Shown here: positions 1 through 11,900 of the stretch, in pieces
How positions within the stretch are numbered: position 1 is the first letter of the stretch
How the letters are laid out: the number at the start of each line of letters is the position of its first letter
Notes under the pieces: generated by a model
What the model was told of the DNA's origin: nothing
Database searches by the model: none
The model's input: the letters and a program-made list of their open reading frames with translations, nothing else
NCBI GenBank assembly: GCA_950097015.1
Contig: CATNEN010000007.1
Coordinates: 12,611,001-12,675,000 of the forward strand
Origin: Macrostomum hystrix
Lineage: Eukaryota; Platyhelminthes; Macrostomidae
Length of the DNA: 64,000 bases
Direction: 5' to 3'
Translations under genes and position numbers: made by a program

Positions 1-1
1 C

Positions 2-271
2 ATGGCCAGCACCGCCGAGTTCCACACTGAGGCCACGGACAGGCCGGACGTGGACCCGGACGCCTACCTGGGCCTGAGCAGCACCGCCACCAACCTGCTC
101 AGCACCAACCAGGCCATCCAGGATGCCTTCGCTGCCACCGCGGACTCGGCCAGCCTGGCCACCACCGGGCCGCGCCGCCTCACCGTGAACATGCCCGGCC
201 TTGACCCTGTTGCCGGCAGCAGCCCGGATGATGACAGCGTCAGCGAGATCTCCCTGGGCGGTGAGCCCTAA
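2..271 (+). CDS. Possible 3' part of a plus-strand gene cut by the window edge
   Basis: An open frame runs from the left edge to a TAA at 269-271. Its third codon positions are G/C-rich like the recognised exons of this window, and the peptide is rich in Ser, Thr, Ala and Asp, so it is probably a low-complexity cytoplasmic tail. A consensus splice donor (GGTGAGC) lies at about 259-265, just before the stop, so the exon may really end there and continue in an unseen exon instead of terminating. I recognise no domain. If real, this gene would be tail-to-tail with the minus-strand CNG channel that ends at 2199. Confidence 0.4.
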   Translation: MASTAEFHTEATDRPDVDPDAYLGLSSTATNLLSTNQAIQDAFAATADSASLATTGPRRLTVNMPGLDPVAGSSPDDDSVSEISLGGEP

Positions 272-1239
272 ATCCTCTTCATTTGCAAAGGCCTGCGTGT
301 GCGAATCGGGCTGGCTTCCCGACAACAACTGAACCAACCTGAGCTAGATTTTGCCCATTCCCATCTACCTGCGCTGCGCGCCGCTGTGTGGCGCCCACCC
401 TCCCAGTGCTGATTCACTGCTCTGTGCGATTCCGTCCCGCTGTCACCGAAATATTCCGCTCTTATTTTTTACTTTGAAATCAATTTTATTAGCGCATTGT
501 TTAGCAACCTTTTTAACTTTCATTTCCATCTGTAACTCCAAATACTTGGCTGTGTTTCACCGGCCCTGTCAGCCTATTATTATCTATCAAGCAAATACAA
601 GCCTTCAGGTGCGCTACCGTCCTTTTATAATCAGAAAGCACCCAAATTCCTGTTCCGGCCGCGCTAAGTGAACCAGTGAATCGATGTGCTGCAGTTTTGT
701 TTATTTCTTCTGCTGCTCAGGCTTTCAGTTGCTGAGCAAATCTGTCAGGCGGCCCGTGCCTGATCGGAGCGGAATTTCGACGGCATTGTCTGCGGTATCT
801 GGGGTCAGCCGCGACTGTCCAACTGTGAGCACTAAAATGCCTTTTATCTCACCTTGCCCTAGACCAGCCTGTTTGAGCTCCGAGCTCTGCCGAGGGCGCT
901 TGCAACACCAGGTCAAACTTTGGCTATCAAAGCTGGTTAAACACCTCAGTGTGGCTGTAATAATGAGTGTTTCTGTTCAATTACTTTGATACTTGCGCTA
1001 CAGCAGACTCTTGTGCGCATCTCAGTCCTAGCATGGCTGAGGATGTCACAGGCTGGCATTCACAGCCAAGCAACTGCATGCTCTCCATGCGCCTCTTCTG
1101 TGCTATTTGAAGCGATTCCGCATCCACTCAACGCTGCGAACCGGAACCAGGTGTGGACGAGACGATATTCTCAATGCAGTCCAGCGAGCTAACATATGCC
1201 AGTAGCAAAACAAATACTTCATCTTCCTACAGCTTTACC
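272..1239. other. Intergenic, no gene seen
   Basis: Several short open frames occur here, but none has coding-like composition or a recognisable domain. The stretch separates the plus-strand fragment from the 3' side of the CNG channel gene. Confidence 0.5.
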
Positions 1240-1518
1240 GATAGTAGTATAGTCTGATTATGATAAACATGATAGTAGTATAGTCTGATTATGATAAACA
1301 TGATAGTAGTATAGTCGGATTATGATAAACATGATAGTAGTATAGTCTGATTATGATAAACATGATAGTAGTATAGTCGGATTATGATAAACATGATAGT
1401 AGTATAGTCTGATTATGATAAACATGATAGTAGTATAGTCTGATTATGATAAACATGATAGTAGTATATTCGGATTATGATAAACATGATAGTAGTATAG
1501 TCTGATTATGATAACCAA
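1240..1518. repeat. 31-bp minisatellite, 9 copies
   Basis: A 31-bp AT-rich unit starting GATAGTAGTATAGTCTGATT is repeated nine times head to tail, with single-base C/G variants at the CTGATT/CGGATT position. It lies downstream of the CNG gene. Confidence 0.95.
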
Positions 1519-2198
1519 GATAGTAGCCTACCCAAAGTTCACTGCCAACCCAAAACTGTCCCAATTATCCCATTAATCCAGTTAATTAAGCTGTCCCTCC
1601 CGACCCCAAGTTGTCCTTGTCCACCCAAAACTGTCCCCGCCAAAATCCTAAACCCACCAGGTCATCCTTGGCAAAGAAATAAGACAAAGCGCAGTTTGGT
1701 CAGGTGGCTGTCACGTGATTGCAGGTCGTTCAGCTGATCTGTACGCACTCGCGCAGTTAGTTATGTACAGCAGTGCTCATTGTTCGGCTGTGTTCACACA
1801 GGGACCGGAAGGCAAGGCGTCGAATAGCAAAATAAATTTCCGAGCTTACCGTACTCAGCTGGAGTGAGCGAGCTGAGAGCACATTCACCATGAATATCTG
1901 AGATCAAGTCTGACTGGCTTAGCAAGCAACCATTTATCCGGACCTTTGGATCATCCGTGTACATGAAAACTAAATAAATACACGAGCTCAGTGTGAATGA
2001 ATAGCGGGAATCAACCGCGCAGGAAATCGAGCCAAATCACAGGTGCGCAGTCTTTGTAGTCCAAACTGCCCCGCGCACTCCGAATCACAGGTGTAGTCAG
2101 CTTGGTTTGGCCTGATTTCCATGCCGAGATGTGTCGTAGGTTTTGAGCTGTCTTCAGGCGGTCAGCAGCCGAGGCTGGCGGCAAGGAGGTGGCGCAGC
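1519..2198. other. Region 3' of the CNG gene, no gene seen
   Basis: Unique sequence directly downstream of the CNG stop codon on the minus strand, presumably 3' UTR and intergenic DNA. I found no convincing minus-strand AATAAA close to the stop. Confidence 0.45.
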
Positions 2199-2944
2199 CT
2201 AGAATCGAGACGGCGGTGGCGGAGCCGGTGGCAGCGCAGGAGTTCGCTCAAAGTTCGAGCTCGATGACTCTGAGTCCGAGTCTCCCGATGTTGCTGCTGC
2301 TGCGGCAGCGTTTGCTGCTGCTGCAGCGGCGGTGGCAGCGACTGCCGCATTGCTGGCTGCTGAAGTGACGTAGTGCAGCGCGCAGGTCGCCTCCTCCTCT
2401 GCGTCTGTCCTTGGCGACAGTCGGTGCAGGTGGTCCAGCACCCACTGCTGGTGAGTCAGCTTGAGGTTGAGCGTGGAGTTCTCCGCCTCCAGCAGTGCCA
2501 GCCGCCGGTGCAGCCGGTTCAGCTCGCACTGCAGGCCGCCACCGCCGCCTGCCTCCCCTCCCGGAGTCGGTGGATCCACGTACAGTCGAGGCGGCGACAT
2601 CAAAGTTGACGGTGGCATGAAGGAGGTCGGCGACATTAAAGAAGGCGCCGGTGGGGGAGGCGGCGGAGGCTGCGCTGCGGGCGCCGGCGCTTCTTCGCTG
2701 CGGTGCAGACCGGGCGCGAGGCCGCAGTTGGCTGAGTTGCTTCTGTGCTGGTTGGCGTGCAGCTCGAAGCTGGAGCAGTGCGTCCGGTACAGCAGCTGGT
2801 TGATCCCGCAGCCACCAGGGCAGCAGCCGGACCGCGCCGCCAGCGTCATTGCCTCGATGGGCACCTTGCCGCTGGACTCCACCAGGCCCGGCGTGCTCTG
2901 GCTGCGGTTGAGGCTCGCTGAGGGCGGGTGTGGGTTGTTCATTG
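2199..2944 (-). CDS. CNGA: CNG channel exon 4 (proposed): proline-rich tail with leucine zipper
   Basis: GC-rich frame with a Pro/Ala-rich stretch, a heptad-like segment ([18 protein letters not shown]) and an alanine/serine-rich end. Trimerising leucine zippers occur after the binding domain in CNGA subunits, which supports membership in this gene. The only phase-compatible acceptor in front of it is CAGAG|CA at 2945-2946, without a good pyrimidine tract. The better-looking acceptor TTTTTCATAG about 25 bases upstream would give a premature stop. An undetected small exon is possible. Confidence 0.6.
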
Positions 2945-5900
2945 CTCTGCTGTCTCACTGGCTATGAAAAACTTAACTGACTACTGAAAGTCTCTCCGCA
3001 GTTCTATTTGGAACGTCAAAATTAACGGACAATAACTTTATAAGGGGTGAAATTTCATGACTTGAATGCAAGCGTGAGATCTTGTGGCTTGAATGCAAGG
3101 GTGAGATCTTGTGGCTTGAATGTCAAGGGTGAGATCTCGTGGCTTGAATATAAGGGTGAGATCTCGTGGCTTGAATGCAAGGGTGAGATCTTGTGGCTTG
3201 AATATAAATAAGTGTGAGATCGCCGTTGGGCTACTGGAATGGGCAGAATCTGGGCAGGCTGATGCTCCTTGCAGCCAAGTCAAGGGGTTGAGATGGTCTA
3301 AGCCTATGGTCTAAGGAATAGATCTGGGGTCTTCTTCAATTCAATTGTGAGATCCATTCTCTGAAAGATCTCCTGGCGTCGCAGTCTGCATGCCGCGCCG
3401 TCCAAGTCTCATTTGCCAGTTCTCGGCTTTCTTCAAAGGCTCAGCAGCGCTGCGGCTGATTTGTCACGAAATGGCGGGAGCTCGCGCTAGTGAAAGCAAG
3501 CGAAGCCTATTTCCTGCTCTGCTCCACGCCTGTGGGCAGGCGGGCAATAAATTAAATTTCCGAGTCCCTCGGGGGAGACAGGGCCGGCAATAAAGCCGCA
3601 GAAAGTTAATGAACGGCCCGCAACACCGAATCACCTGACGCCTGATTTCTCACCGGGATCGATGTTTCGGGGCTCTTGGCACACGCAGCTTGTGACCCGA
3701 GTTGCCTGATTTGGACCGACAGTCGGGTGTAAGGTTCTGCGGCTCTAAGGCGCTGGACATGCTAGCAGACAATACCTGACTCCGCCGTCCCGATTTACCA
3801 AAATAGCCACCCCACTCCCCGATCTTCTGATTGGTCGCACGAGTTCAGAAGACTCATCTTACGGTAGGCTATACTCACCCTCCTCAATCGGCTTCTTTTT
3901 AAAGGCCTGCAACCGCTTGGCCGCAATGGCTTCCAGCTTGACCCTGGCTGCCGGGTAGTCCTTCAACACATCCCACAGGTCTGTCTTGGACAGGCAGAAC
4001 AGGTCCGAGTAGCCCACGGACTTCACTGAGGCTGTGCGCCGGTTGCCCATTGTGCCCATGTTGAGGATGGAGAGCTCGCCGAAGTAACTGCCGGGCCGCA
4101 GAGTGGCCAGCACCTTCTTGCAGTCCTCGGCGACGACCTGTAGTTTGCCGCGGCTGATGATGTACATGTGCTTGCCCACCTCGCCTGTGGGTGGGTGAGG
4201 TCGCGATGCGTTTTGGGTGGAATGAGACACAGGGAATTCTGATCCTTCCCTGCGACTCATGATGACTGAAGAAGATCGATGATGCTTGCGTGATGATCTC
4301 AGTTGTTAGCACCCAATGTGCGCTGTGCATGTACTGTACTGTAACGTGATTGCTTAGAGCATTGTCTAGCACTGCATTATCCAATGCACGAACCCATTAT
4401 CCAATGAACTTTTTCTGAATTTGTACGCTGCTCTCAAATATATATATATATAGGCTATCCTCAGAACTATAAAGTAACTTGGATTTTCGCCACCGCTGTG
4501 TCAAAGTCATTGCAGTTTGTGATCACAAAGATAATCCAAGAAGATACAAGATGATCCAAGATGATCCAAGATAATCCAATATAATCCAAGATGATCCAAG
4601 ATGATCCAAGATAATCCAAGATGACCCAAGATGACCGAAGATGATCCAAGATAATCCAAGATAATTCCAATATAATCCAAGATGATCCAAGATAATCCAA
4701 GATAATTCCAATATGATCCAAGAAGATCCAAGATAATCCAAGATAATCAAAGATAATCCAAAATGATCCAAGATAATCCAAGAAGATCCAAGATAATCCA
4801 AGATGATCCAAGATGATCCAAGATGACCCAAGATAATCCAAGATAATCCAAGATAATTCCAATATGATCCAAGAAGATCCAAGATAATCCAAGATAATCC
4901 AAGATAATCCAAAATGATCCAAGATAATCCAAGATAATCCAAGATAATCCAAGATAATCCAAGATGATCCAAGATAATCCAAGATAGTCCTAAATGATCC
5001 AAGATGATCCAAGATAATCCAAGATAATCCAAGATAATCCAAGAAGATCCAAGATAATCCAAGATGATCCAAGATAATCCAAGATAATCCAAGATAGTCC
5101 TAAATGATCCAAGATGATCCAAGATAATCCAATATAATTCCAATATAATCCAAGATGATCCAAGATAATCCAAGATAATCCAAGATAATCCTAAATGATC
5201 CAAGATAATTTAAGATAATCCAAGATAATTCAAGATACACTTGTATTTCCAATATAATCCAAGATGATCCAAGATAATACAAGATAATCCAAAATGATCC
5301 AAGATAATCCAAGATAATCCTAAATGATCCAAGATAATCCAAGATAATCCTAAATGATCCAAGATAATTTAAGATAATCCAAGATAATTCAAGATACACT
5401 TGTATTTCCAATATAATCCAAGATGATCCAAGATAATACAAGATAATCCAAAATGATCCAAGATAATCCAAGATAATCCTAAATGATCCAAGATGATCCA
5501 AGATAATCCAAGATAATCCAAGATAATCCTAAATGATCCAAGATGATCCAAGATAATCCAAGATAATCCTAAATGATCCAAGATGATCCAAGATAATCCA
5601 AGATAATCCAAGATAATCCTAAATGATCCAAGATGATCCAAGATAATCCAAGATAATCCAAGATAATCCTAAATGATCCAAGATAATTTAAGATAATCCA
5701 AGATAATTCAAGATACACTTGTATTTCCAATATAATCCAAGATGATCCAAGATAATACAAGATAATCCAAAATGATCCAAGATAATCCAAGATAATCCTA
5801 AATGATCCAAGATAATCCAAGATAATCCTAAATGATCCAAGATGATCCAAGATAATCCAAGATAATCCAAAGTGATCCAAGATAATCCAAGATGACCCAA

Positions 5901-8900
5901 GATAATCCAAAGTGATCCAAGATAATGCAAGATGACCCACGATAATCCAAGATGATCCAAGATGACCCAAGATGATCCAAGATGATCCAAAAGAATCCAA
6001 GATGACCCCAGAGGATGGATCAAACATGAACGGACCCTTTTGACCCCGTTGTGCAAGGGTTAGCAGGGAGCCGGTCCTTGCTTTTCTGGGCTGAGATGGG
6101 AATGGGATATTGCCCAGCAGTTGTTGGCATGTTGGAAGCTGCCAATTTCTGTTCAGCTCGTTTAGTGCAGGCAGTCCAGCCTTTGGCCCCTCATTCGCAG
6201 CGCTGCTGGCTTCATCAAAGCAAATCAGGGCGAATGGAGGAACGCGGCGAGTCGCGGGCACAGACAATTCAATGAATGAGCGAGTGAGCGGATGGAGAGC
6301 AGCAAAAGTGCATTGGCGGCCGGGGGCTGCGTAAACAGGTTTCTTTTAGCGTGGCAAATTTCTGACAAATAATGCCCGCAAGAAACTATGGCCCCAGCCC
6401 CATGAGGGGATTATGATCCCTAATTTTTCACCCGCCATCCACCTGCGCAGTATCAGTCAGTGGGAGGAGAAGCGGTGGGTCTGGTATCTTCCCCACGCCA
6501 GGCAGTGTCTGGGATTTTAGATCAGCGCTTATCGCCGTTGGCCCACAAATGTCAGTTGTGCCCGAGCGGGCGGAGCGGGTCGGGCGGCGCCTTATCGCCC
6601 GGATTGTGCACAGAACGTGTCCACCGCAGCGACCCGACAGTCCCCCGAGCTGAGCGGCTGAGCGCCTCTTCACGTCACGTGACTTCATTTTCTCACGCTG
6701 CCAGGGAAGTAGCAGAGGATATTCGTGCGACCCTGAAGACCCGGTGACTTGGCAGTGCGTTGCCGCAATGCACTTTGCGAGATCAGCCTATGCTCCAGTT
6801 GCTATTGAATGCTGAAGCTGCATATGAACACTATGTATCTACCTGGATACCGACGGACCAGATGGGGTATCTACCTGGATACCGACGGACCAGATGGGGT
6901 ATCTACCTGGATACCGACGGACCAGATGGGGTATCTACCTGGATACCGACGGACCAGATGGGGTATCTACCTGGATACCGACGGACCAGATGGGGTATCT
7001 ACCTGGATACCGACGGACCAGATGGGGTATCTACCTGGATACCGACGGACCAGATGGGGTATCTACCTGGATACCGACGGACCAGATGGGGTATCTACCC
7101 GGATACCGACGGACCAGATGGGGTATCTGCCTGGATGCTGACGGACCAGATGGGGTATCTACCTGGATACCGACGGACCAGATGGGGTATCTACCTGGAT
7201 GCTGACGGACCAGATGGGGTATCTACCTGGATGCTGACGGACCAGATGGGGTATCTACCTGGATACCGACGGACCAGATGGGGTATCTACCTGGATGCTG
7301 ACGGACCAGATGGGGTATCTACCTGGATACCGACGGACCAGATGGGGTATCTGCCTGGATACCGACGGACCAGATGGGGTATCTACCCGGATACCGACGG
7401 ACCAGATGGGGTATCTACCTGGATACCGACGGACCAGATGGGGTATCTACCCGGATACCGACGGACCAGATGGGGTATCTGCCTGGATGCTGACGGACCA
7501 GATGGGGTATCTGCCTGGATACCGACGGACCAGATGGGGTATCTACCTGGATGCTGACGGACCAGATGGGGTATCTATCTGGATGCTGACGGACCAGATG
7601 GGGTATCTGCCTGGATACCGACGGACCAGATGGGGTATCTGCCTGGATACCGACGGACCAGATGGGGTATCTGCCTGGATACCGACGGACCAGATGGGGT
7701 ATCTGCCTGGATGCTGACGGACCAGATGGGGTATCTACCTGGATGCTGACGGACCAGATGGGGTATCTACCTGGATGCTGACGGACCAGATGGGGTATCT
7801 ACCTGGATGCTGACGGACCAGATGGGGTATCTGCCTGGATACCGACGGACCAGATGGGGTATCTGCCTGGATACTGACGGACCAGATGGGGTATCTGCCT
7901 GGATACCGACGGATCAGATGGGGTATCTGCCTGGATACTGACGGACTGGGTGGAGCATCTGCCTGGGTACTGATGAATAACTAAGCGCCGAGCTCACCTT
8001 TGCGGCAGACGAAGTCCCCTGGGGAGAAGAGCACAGGCCTCAGACGCAGCACCAGGTCGGACAGGAAGCCCTCCTCGGTGTTCTGGAACATCTCCACCTT
8101 CTTGAGCGTGTCCAGATGCACGTGAATAGCCATCTCGGCTTTGAGCTTGTCCGGCAGCAGCGACAAGATCTTCTCCTCGTCCACGGTCTTGTGTGAGCTC
8201 CACAGGTAGTCGAACCAACGGATGACCTTGGACTGCAGGCTCTGCGGAACTCTGCGCAGGTTCATGTAGACCTTCACGGCATCCAGGTGGGCTGCGGGCG
8301 GATGGGCGGGCGGGTCGGGGTTAGCTGTGGGCTGGCTGATGGGCTGCGGGCAGGTGGAACTGCGCTCGTCCTCGGAGATTGACTTGAACTCATGGATTGA
8401 TTTGGCAGTTGATACGGCTGGAAAGCCGTCCGAGTCAGCATCGTCGAGATATATTCAGCGATTCTTGTCGAAGATCGCGGTGACAACAAAGGTCAACTAA
8501 CATTGAATATCTCGACGATGCCGACGTTTCGTGATTCTGGAAGATGTTTCATCGGATGGAGCGGAATGTTCTGGTGATTCTGGAAGATGTTTCATCGGAT
8601 GGAGCGGAATGTTCTGGTGATTCTGGAAGATGTTTCATCGGATGGAGCGGAAAGTTCTGGTGATTCTGGAAGATTTTTCATCGGATGGAGCGGAAAGTTC
8701 TGGTGATTCTGGAAGATGTTTCATCGGATGGAGCGGAATGTTCTGGTGATTCTGGAAGATGTTTCATCGGATGGAGCGGAATGTTCTGGTGATTCTGGAA
8801 GATGTTTCATCGGATGGAGCGGAATGTTCTGGCCCGTGTTCTGGATTTTCATGGTGATTGGTTGAATATTTTGCTAGGTACAGAAAAAGACCATCAAACT

Positions 8901-11900
8901 TATAAAATAAGATGAGCGCAGAGCAGATCTTTGAGCAGAATGTACGCATGCGATGTTTTGCAATACGAGCTACTCGTACTTCAGTTGGTCATTTATTTGT
9001 TTGGAATGCCTCACTGTTTTCGATCTCATTAATATTTTGGATTATTCGACGTTGATCTATATATATAAAAGTGAAAACTCTGTCTGTCTGTCTGTGTGTG
9101 TGCAACCTTTTGTCTTTATAGACGCCGAAACCGCTCAACCAAATCGCACCAAACTTTGCACATACCTAAAACCACCTACGCTGAGTGCAATAGGCTACTC
9201 AAATTCCCGAAAAATCATTTCCTTCCTGCTCAAAAGTGCAAAAAACTGCTCAAAAATCGTCAAAAAATCACTCAATTCGACATATCGTCGCCCCACTTTG
9301 TCAGATTTTCTCCAAATTTGATCCACTTACACTTTACATGTTTTCCAACAATGCTGTCAATTTTGAACATCTCTACTCAATCCAGAGCAAAGCTGCATCA
9401 TCTCAAAGTGAGTCACTTTTTGTTTTCCGAGGACAGCCACCCCAACTCCCCTCCGCCACTCTGCGGGCCAAATTTTATTACAGCCACCCCCTCCCTTCCC
9501 CGGGCGCCGAAGCCCCAGACTGTACATTGTATTTCAAGCCGTGAATGTACACAGCCCAAACCCCTAGACTGTCTACTGGCCCCCAAGCAGCACTGAGACT
9601 GAGTGCGGTGAGTGCGGTGGCGTCCCAGTGCGCAGGGCTCTCCGGTCTATATTTCTCTCCAGCCAGCCTGGGATAGAAGAAAGAGAGAGGCTGGCGATCA
9701 ACTGATGGGTGGTGTCACTCTGCTGCTGTCTGGAGACTTTAGACAGACGCTGCCTGTGATTCCGCGTGGCACTCCTGCTGATGAGATTAATGCTTGCCTA
9801 AAATCATCTCACCTGTGGCCATCGGTTGTGAAGTTGCACCTACGAACAAACATGAGAGCTACAATTCAAGGAGACGAAACAGCTCATGAGTTCTCTGCCA
9901 ATCTATTGCGAATCGGCAATGGTCTGCTGGAGATTAGCACCGAGGATGGGCAGTCATCGATCGCTACAATCGGAACCATTGTGCAGTCAGTGCAGGAGCT
10001 CAAGGCAAAAGTTTACCCGAACCTGATGGTTCGATATGCTGACGTTGACTGGCTGTCAGAGAGGGCAATTCTGTGTCCTAGAAATGATGCCGCCAACGAA
10101 ATTAACTACCAACTGCTTCAGGAGTTGCCAGGTGCAGTTTTCACCTACAAGTCAATTGATACAACGTTGACTGATGACACCGCTGTGGAGTATCCTGTTG
10201 AGTTTCTGAACTCTCTAGATCCTCCTGGAACTCCATCGCACAACTTGCAGCTGAAAGTTGGGGCACCAATTATGCTCCTCCGCAACCTGAATGCGCCAAG
10301 GCTGTGTAACGGCACCAGACTGATAGTCAGGCGGCTCTTCCCACACGTGATTGAGGCCACGATAATGACTGGATCTGGCAGAGGAGAGTCTGTGTTCGTT
10401 CCCCGGATTCCAATTATCCCCACGGACCTGCCATTTCAGTTCAAGCGACTGCAGTTCCCTGTGAGAGTGTGCTTTGCGATGACTATTAACAAGGCTCAGG
10501 GACAGTCGCTGAAGGTGGCTGGCATCAACCTGGAGACTCCTTGCTTCTCGCATGGGCAGCTTTATGTCGCCTGCTGCCGTGTTGGAACTCCAGCTGGCCT
10601 ATTCATTTTCGCACCAAGGGGAATAACGATGAATGTGGTGTATCCCCAGGCCTTGAGGTGACTCGCAAGCAATTAATAGAAAAGTAGTCACGAAATGACC
10701 TTGACCTGTCTAACTCTGAACTCTGAAACAGTTTAATTTTGTTTCTTTGACATTGTTATTGTTATGCCATGGCTATTTTCCTTATGTATACGCGTGTACA
10801 TGCATACTGTATACAGAGGCAGATTTAGGGGGGGGGGGCGGGGGGCAGTCGCCCCCCTAAATTTTAATCATGGGAATAAGATGCCCCCACCAGGGGCGCC
10901 AGTCGCAGCACTGGCGCCCCTTTTCGGCCGCTGGCGCCCCTTTTTCAGCCGCTGGCTCCCGTTTTTCAGCCGCTGGCGCCCTTTCTTGGCTCCTGGCGCC
11001 CTTTTTCGGCTGCTGGCACCCCCTCTGTGATTCTCATGGCGCTCCCCTGACAGACCGCCCCAAAACAAAATTCCTGGATCTGCCACTGACATGTTTCTAA
11101 AGAAGTAATCAAGAGGGGGCTGTTTGGACAAACTTTTCACTTATTTTTTACTTAAAACGCCCTTAAACAAACTCTTCACTTTTCATTAATGCAGTAAATA
11201 AATAAATGGTGACCTTCACTATAAAGTTAATACAGAGACGTGAATTGCTTACTGCTTTGCTTTAAATTTCTGCTCCAAAAACAACGGGCAAAAAAAGCTA
11301 GTAATTTAATAATTAAAAGTAACTATTTATTCACTTATATCACTTAGACTGTAAAATATTTAATCACTCATTAAGTTCTCCAATTTTCTAAATGGTGTCT
11401 GTGAGCCAGCAGCTTTGCGAATCGCTTCGCAGACGGCAGCTAGCACTTTTGCTCGAGTGCGCTGAGGCTGAGGAGTGGACGGCAGTCCCGCCCAGCGGAC
11501 AAGTGTCCGAGTGTCCACCTCGCACATTGGGGTGAGGCAGCGGCCAGAGCTCCTCATCTGAAGCGGCTCCCCGCCCAGCCCGGAATCCGAGAAATCGATC
11601 AATTATCGGAAGGGGAGGCGCGGCTGAGATCGCGGTTCTGGCGCCCGCCCCAGCCTCCGCTGTTGTGATCTGGATCGGCATGCGGCGGACAAGTCGCCAT
11701 TCCCAGTGCCTGATGGGCGGCCCCGGCCTGATTTCATTCCGCAGTTGCACAACTGCTTGGCTGCCTGGCCCTGCTGAACAGTGAGAACAAAACCTAATTA
11801 GCCCGGCAGCGCGGCAGATCTTAACAAGTGAGCCGCTTAAATCAGGGGTTTAGAGAAGCGGAGCTGCGAAGCAGCGCGAGTTTTGGAGCCGCGAGCAGAC

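Larger units (their letters stand above)
9056..11301 (+). mobile_element. Helitron relic with intact-looking termini
   Basis: The left end starts TCTATATATATAAAAGTG, followed by a CTGTCTG run and the GACGCCGAAACCGCTCAACC block common at Helitron 5' ends. The right end is GCTAG followed by T, and the flanking bases are A (9055) and T (11302), as expected for Helitron insertion between A and T. The interior keeps only the C-terminal part of a PIF1-type helicase in the same orientation. The Rep (HUH) domain and helicase motifs I and II are missing, so the copy cannot move by itself. No clear subterminal hairpin was seen. It sits in CNG intron 1, antisense to the host gene. Confidence 0.75.

Noticed and set aside
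4467-6267. Long minus-strand frames with a repeated [11 protein letters not shown] pattern
   Set aside because: They are translations of the 10-bp intronic satellite, open in several frames at once with no independent coding signal.
6760-7717. Plus-strand frames repeating RRTRWGIY / DTDGPDGVS
   Set aside because: Product of the 32-bp minisatellite, with three frames open in parallel, inside CNG intron 2.
9096-9596. 166-codon plus-strand frame at the Helitron 5' side
   Set aside because: It lies in the non-coding Helitron 5' region and has no coding-like composition or domain.
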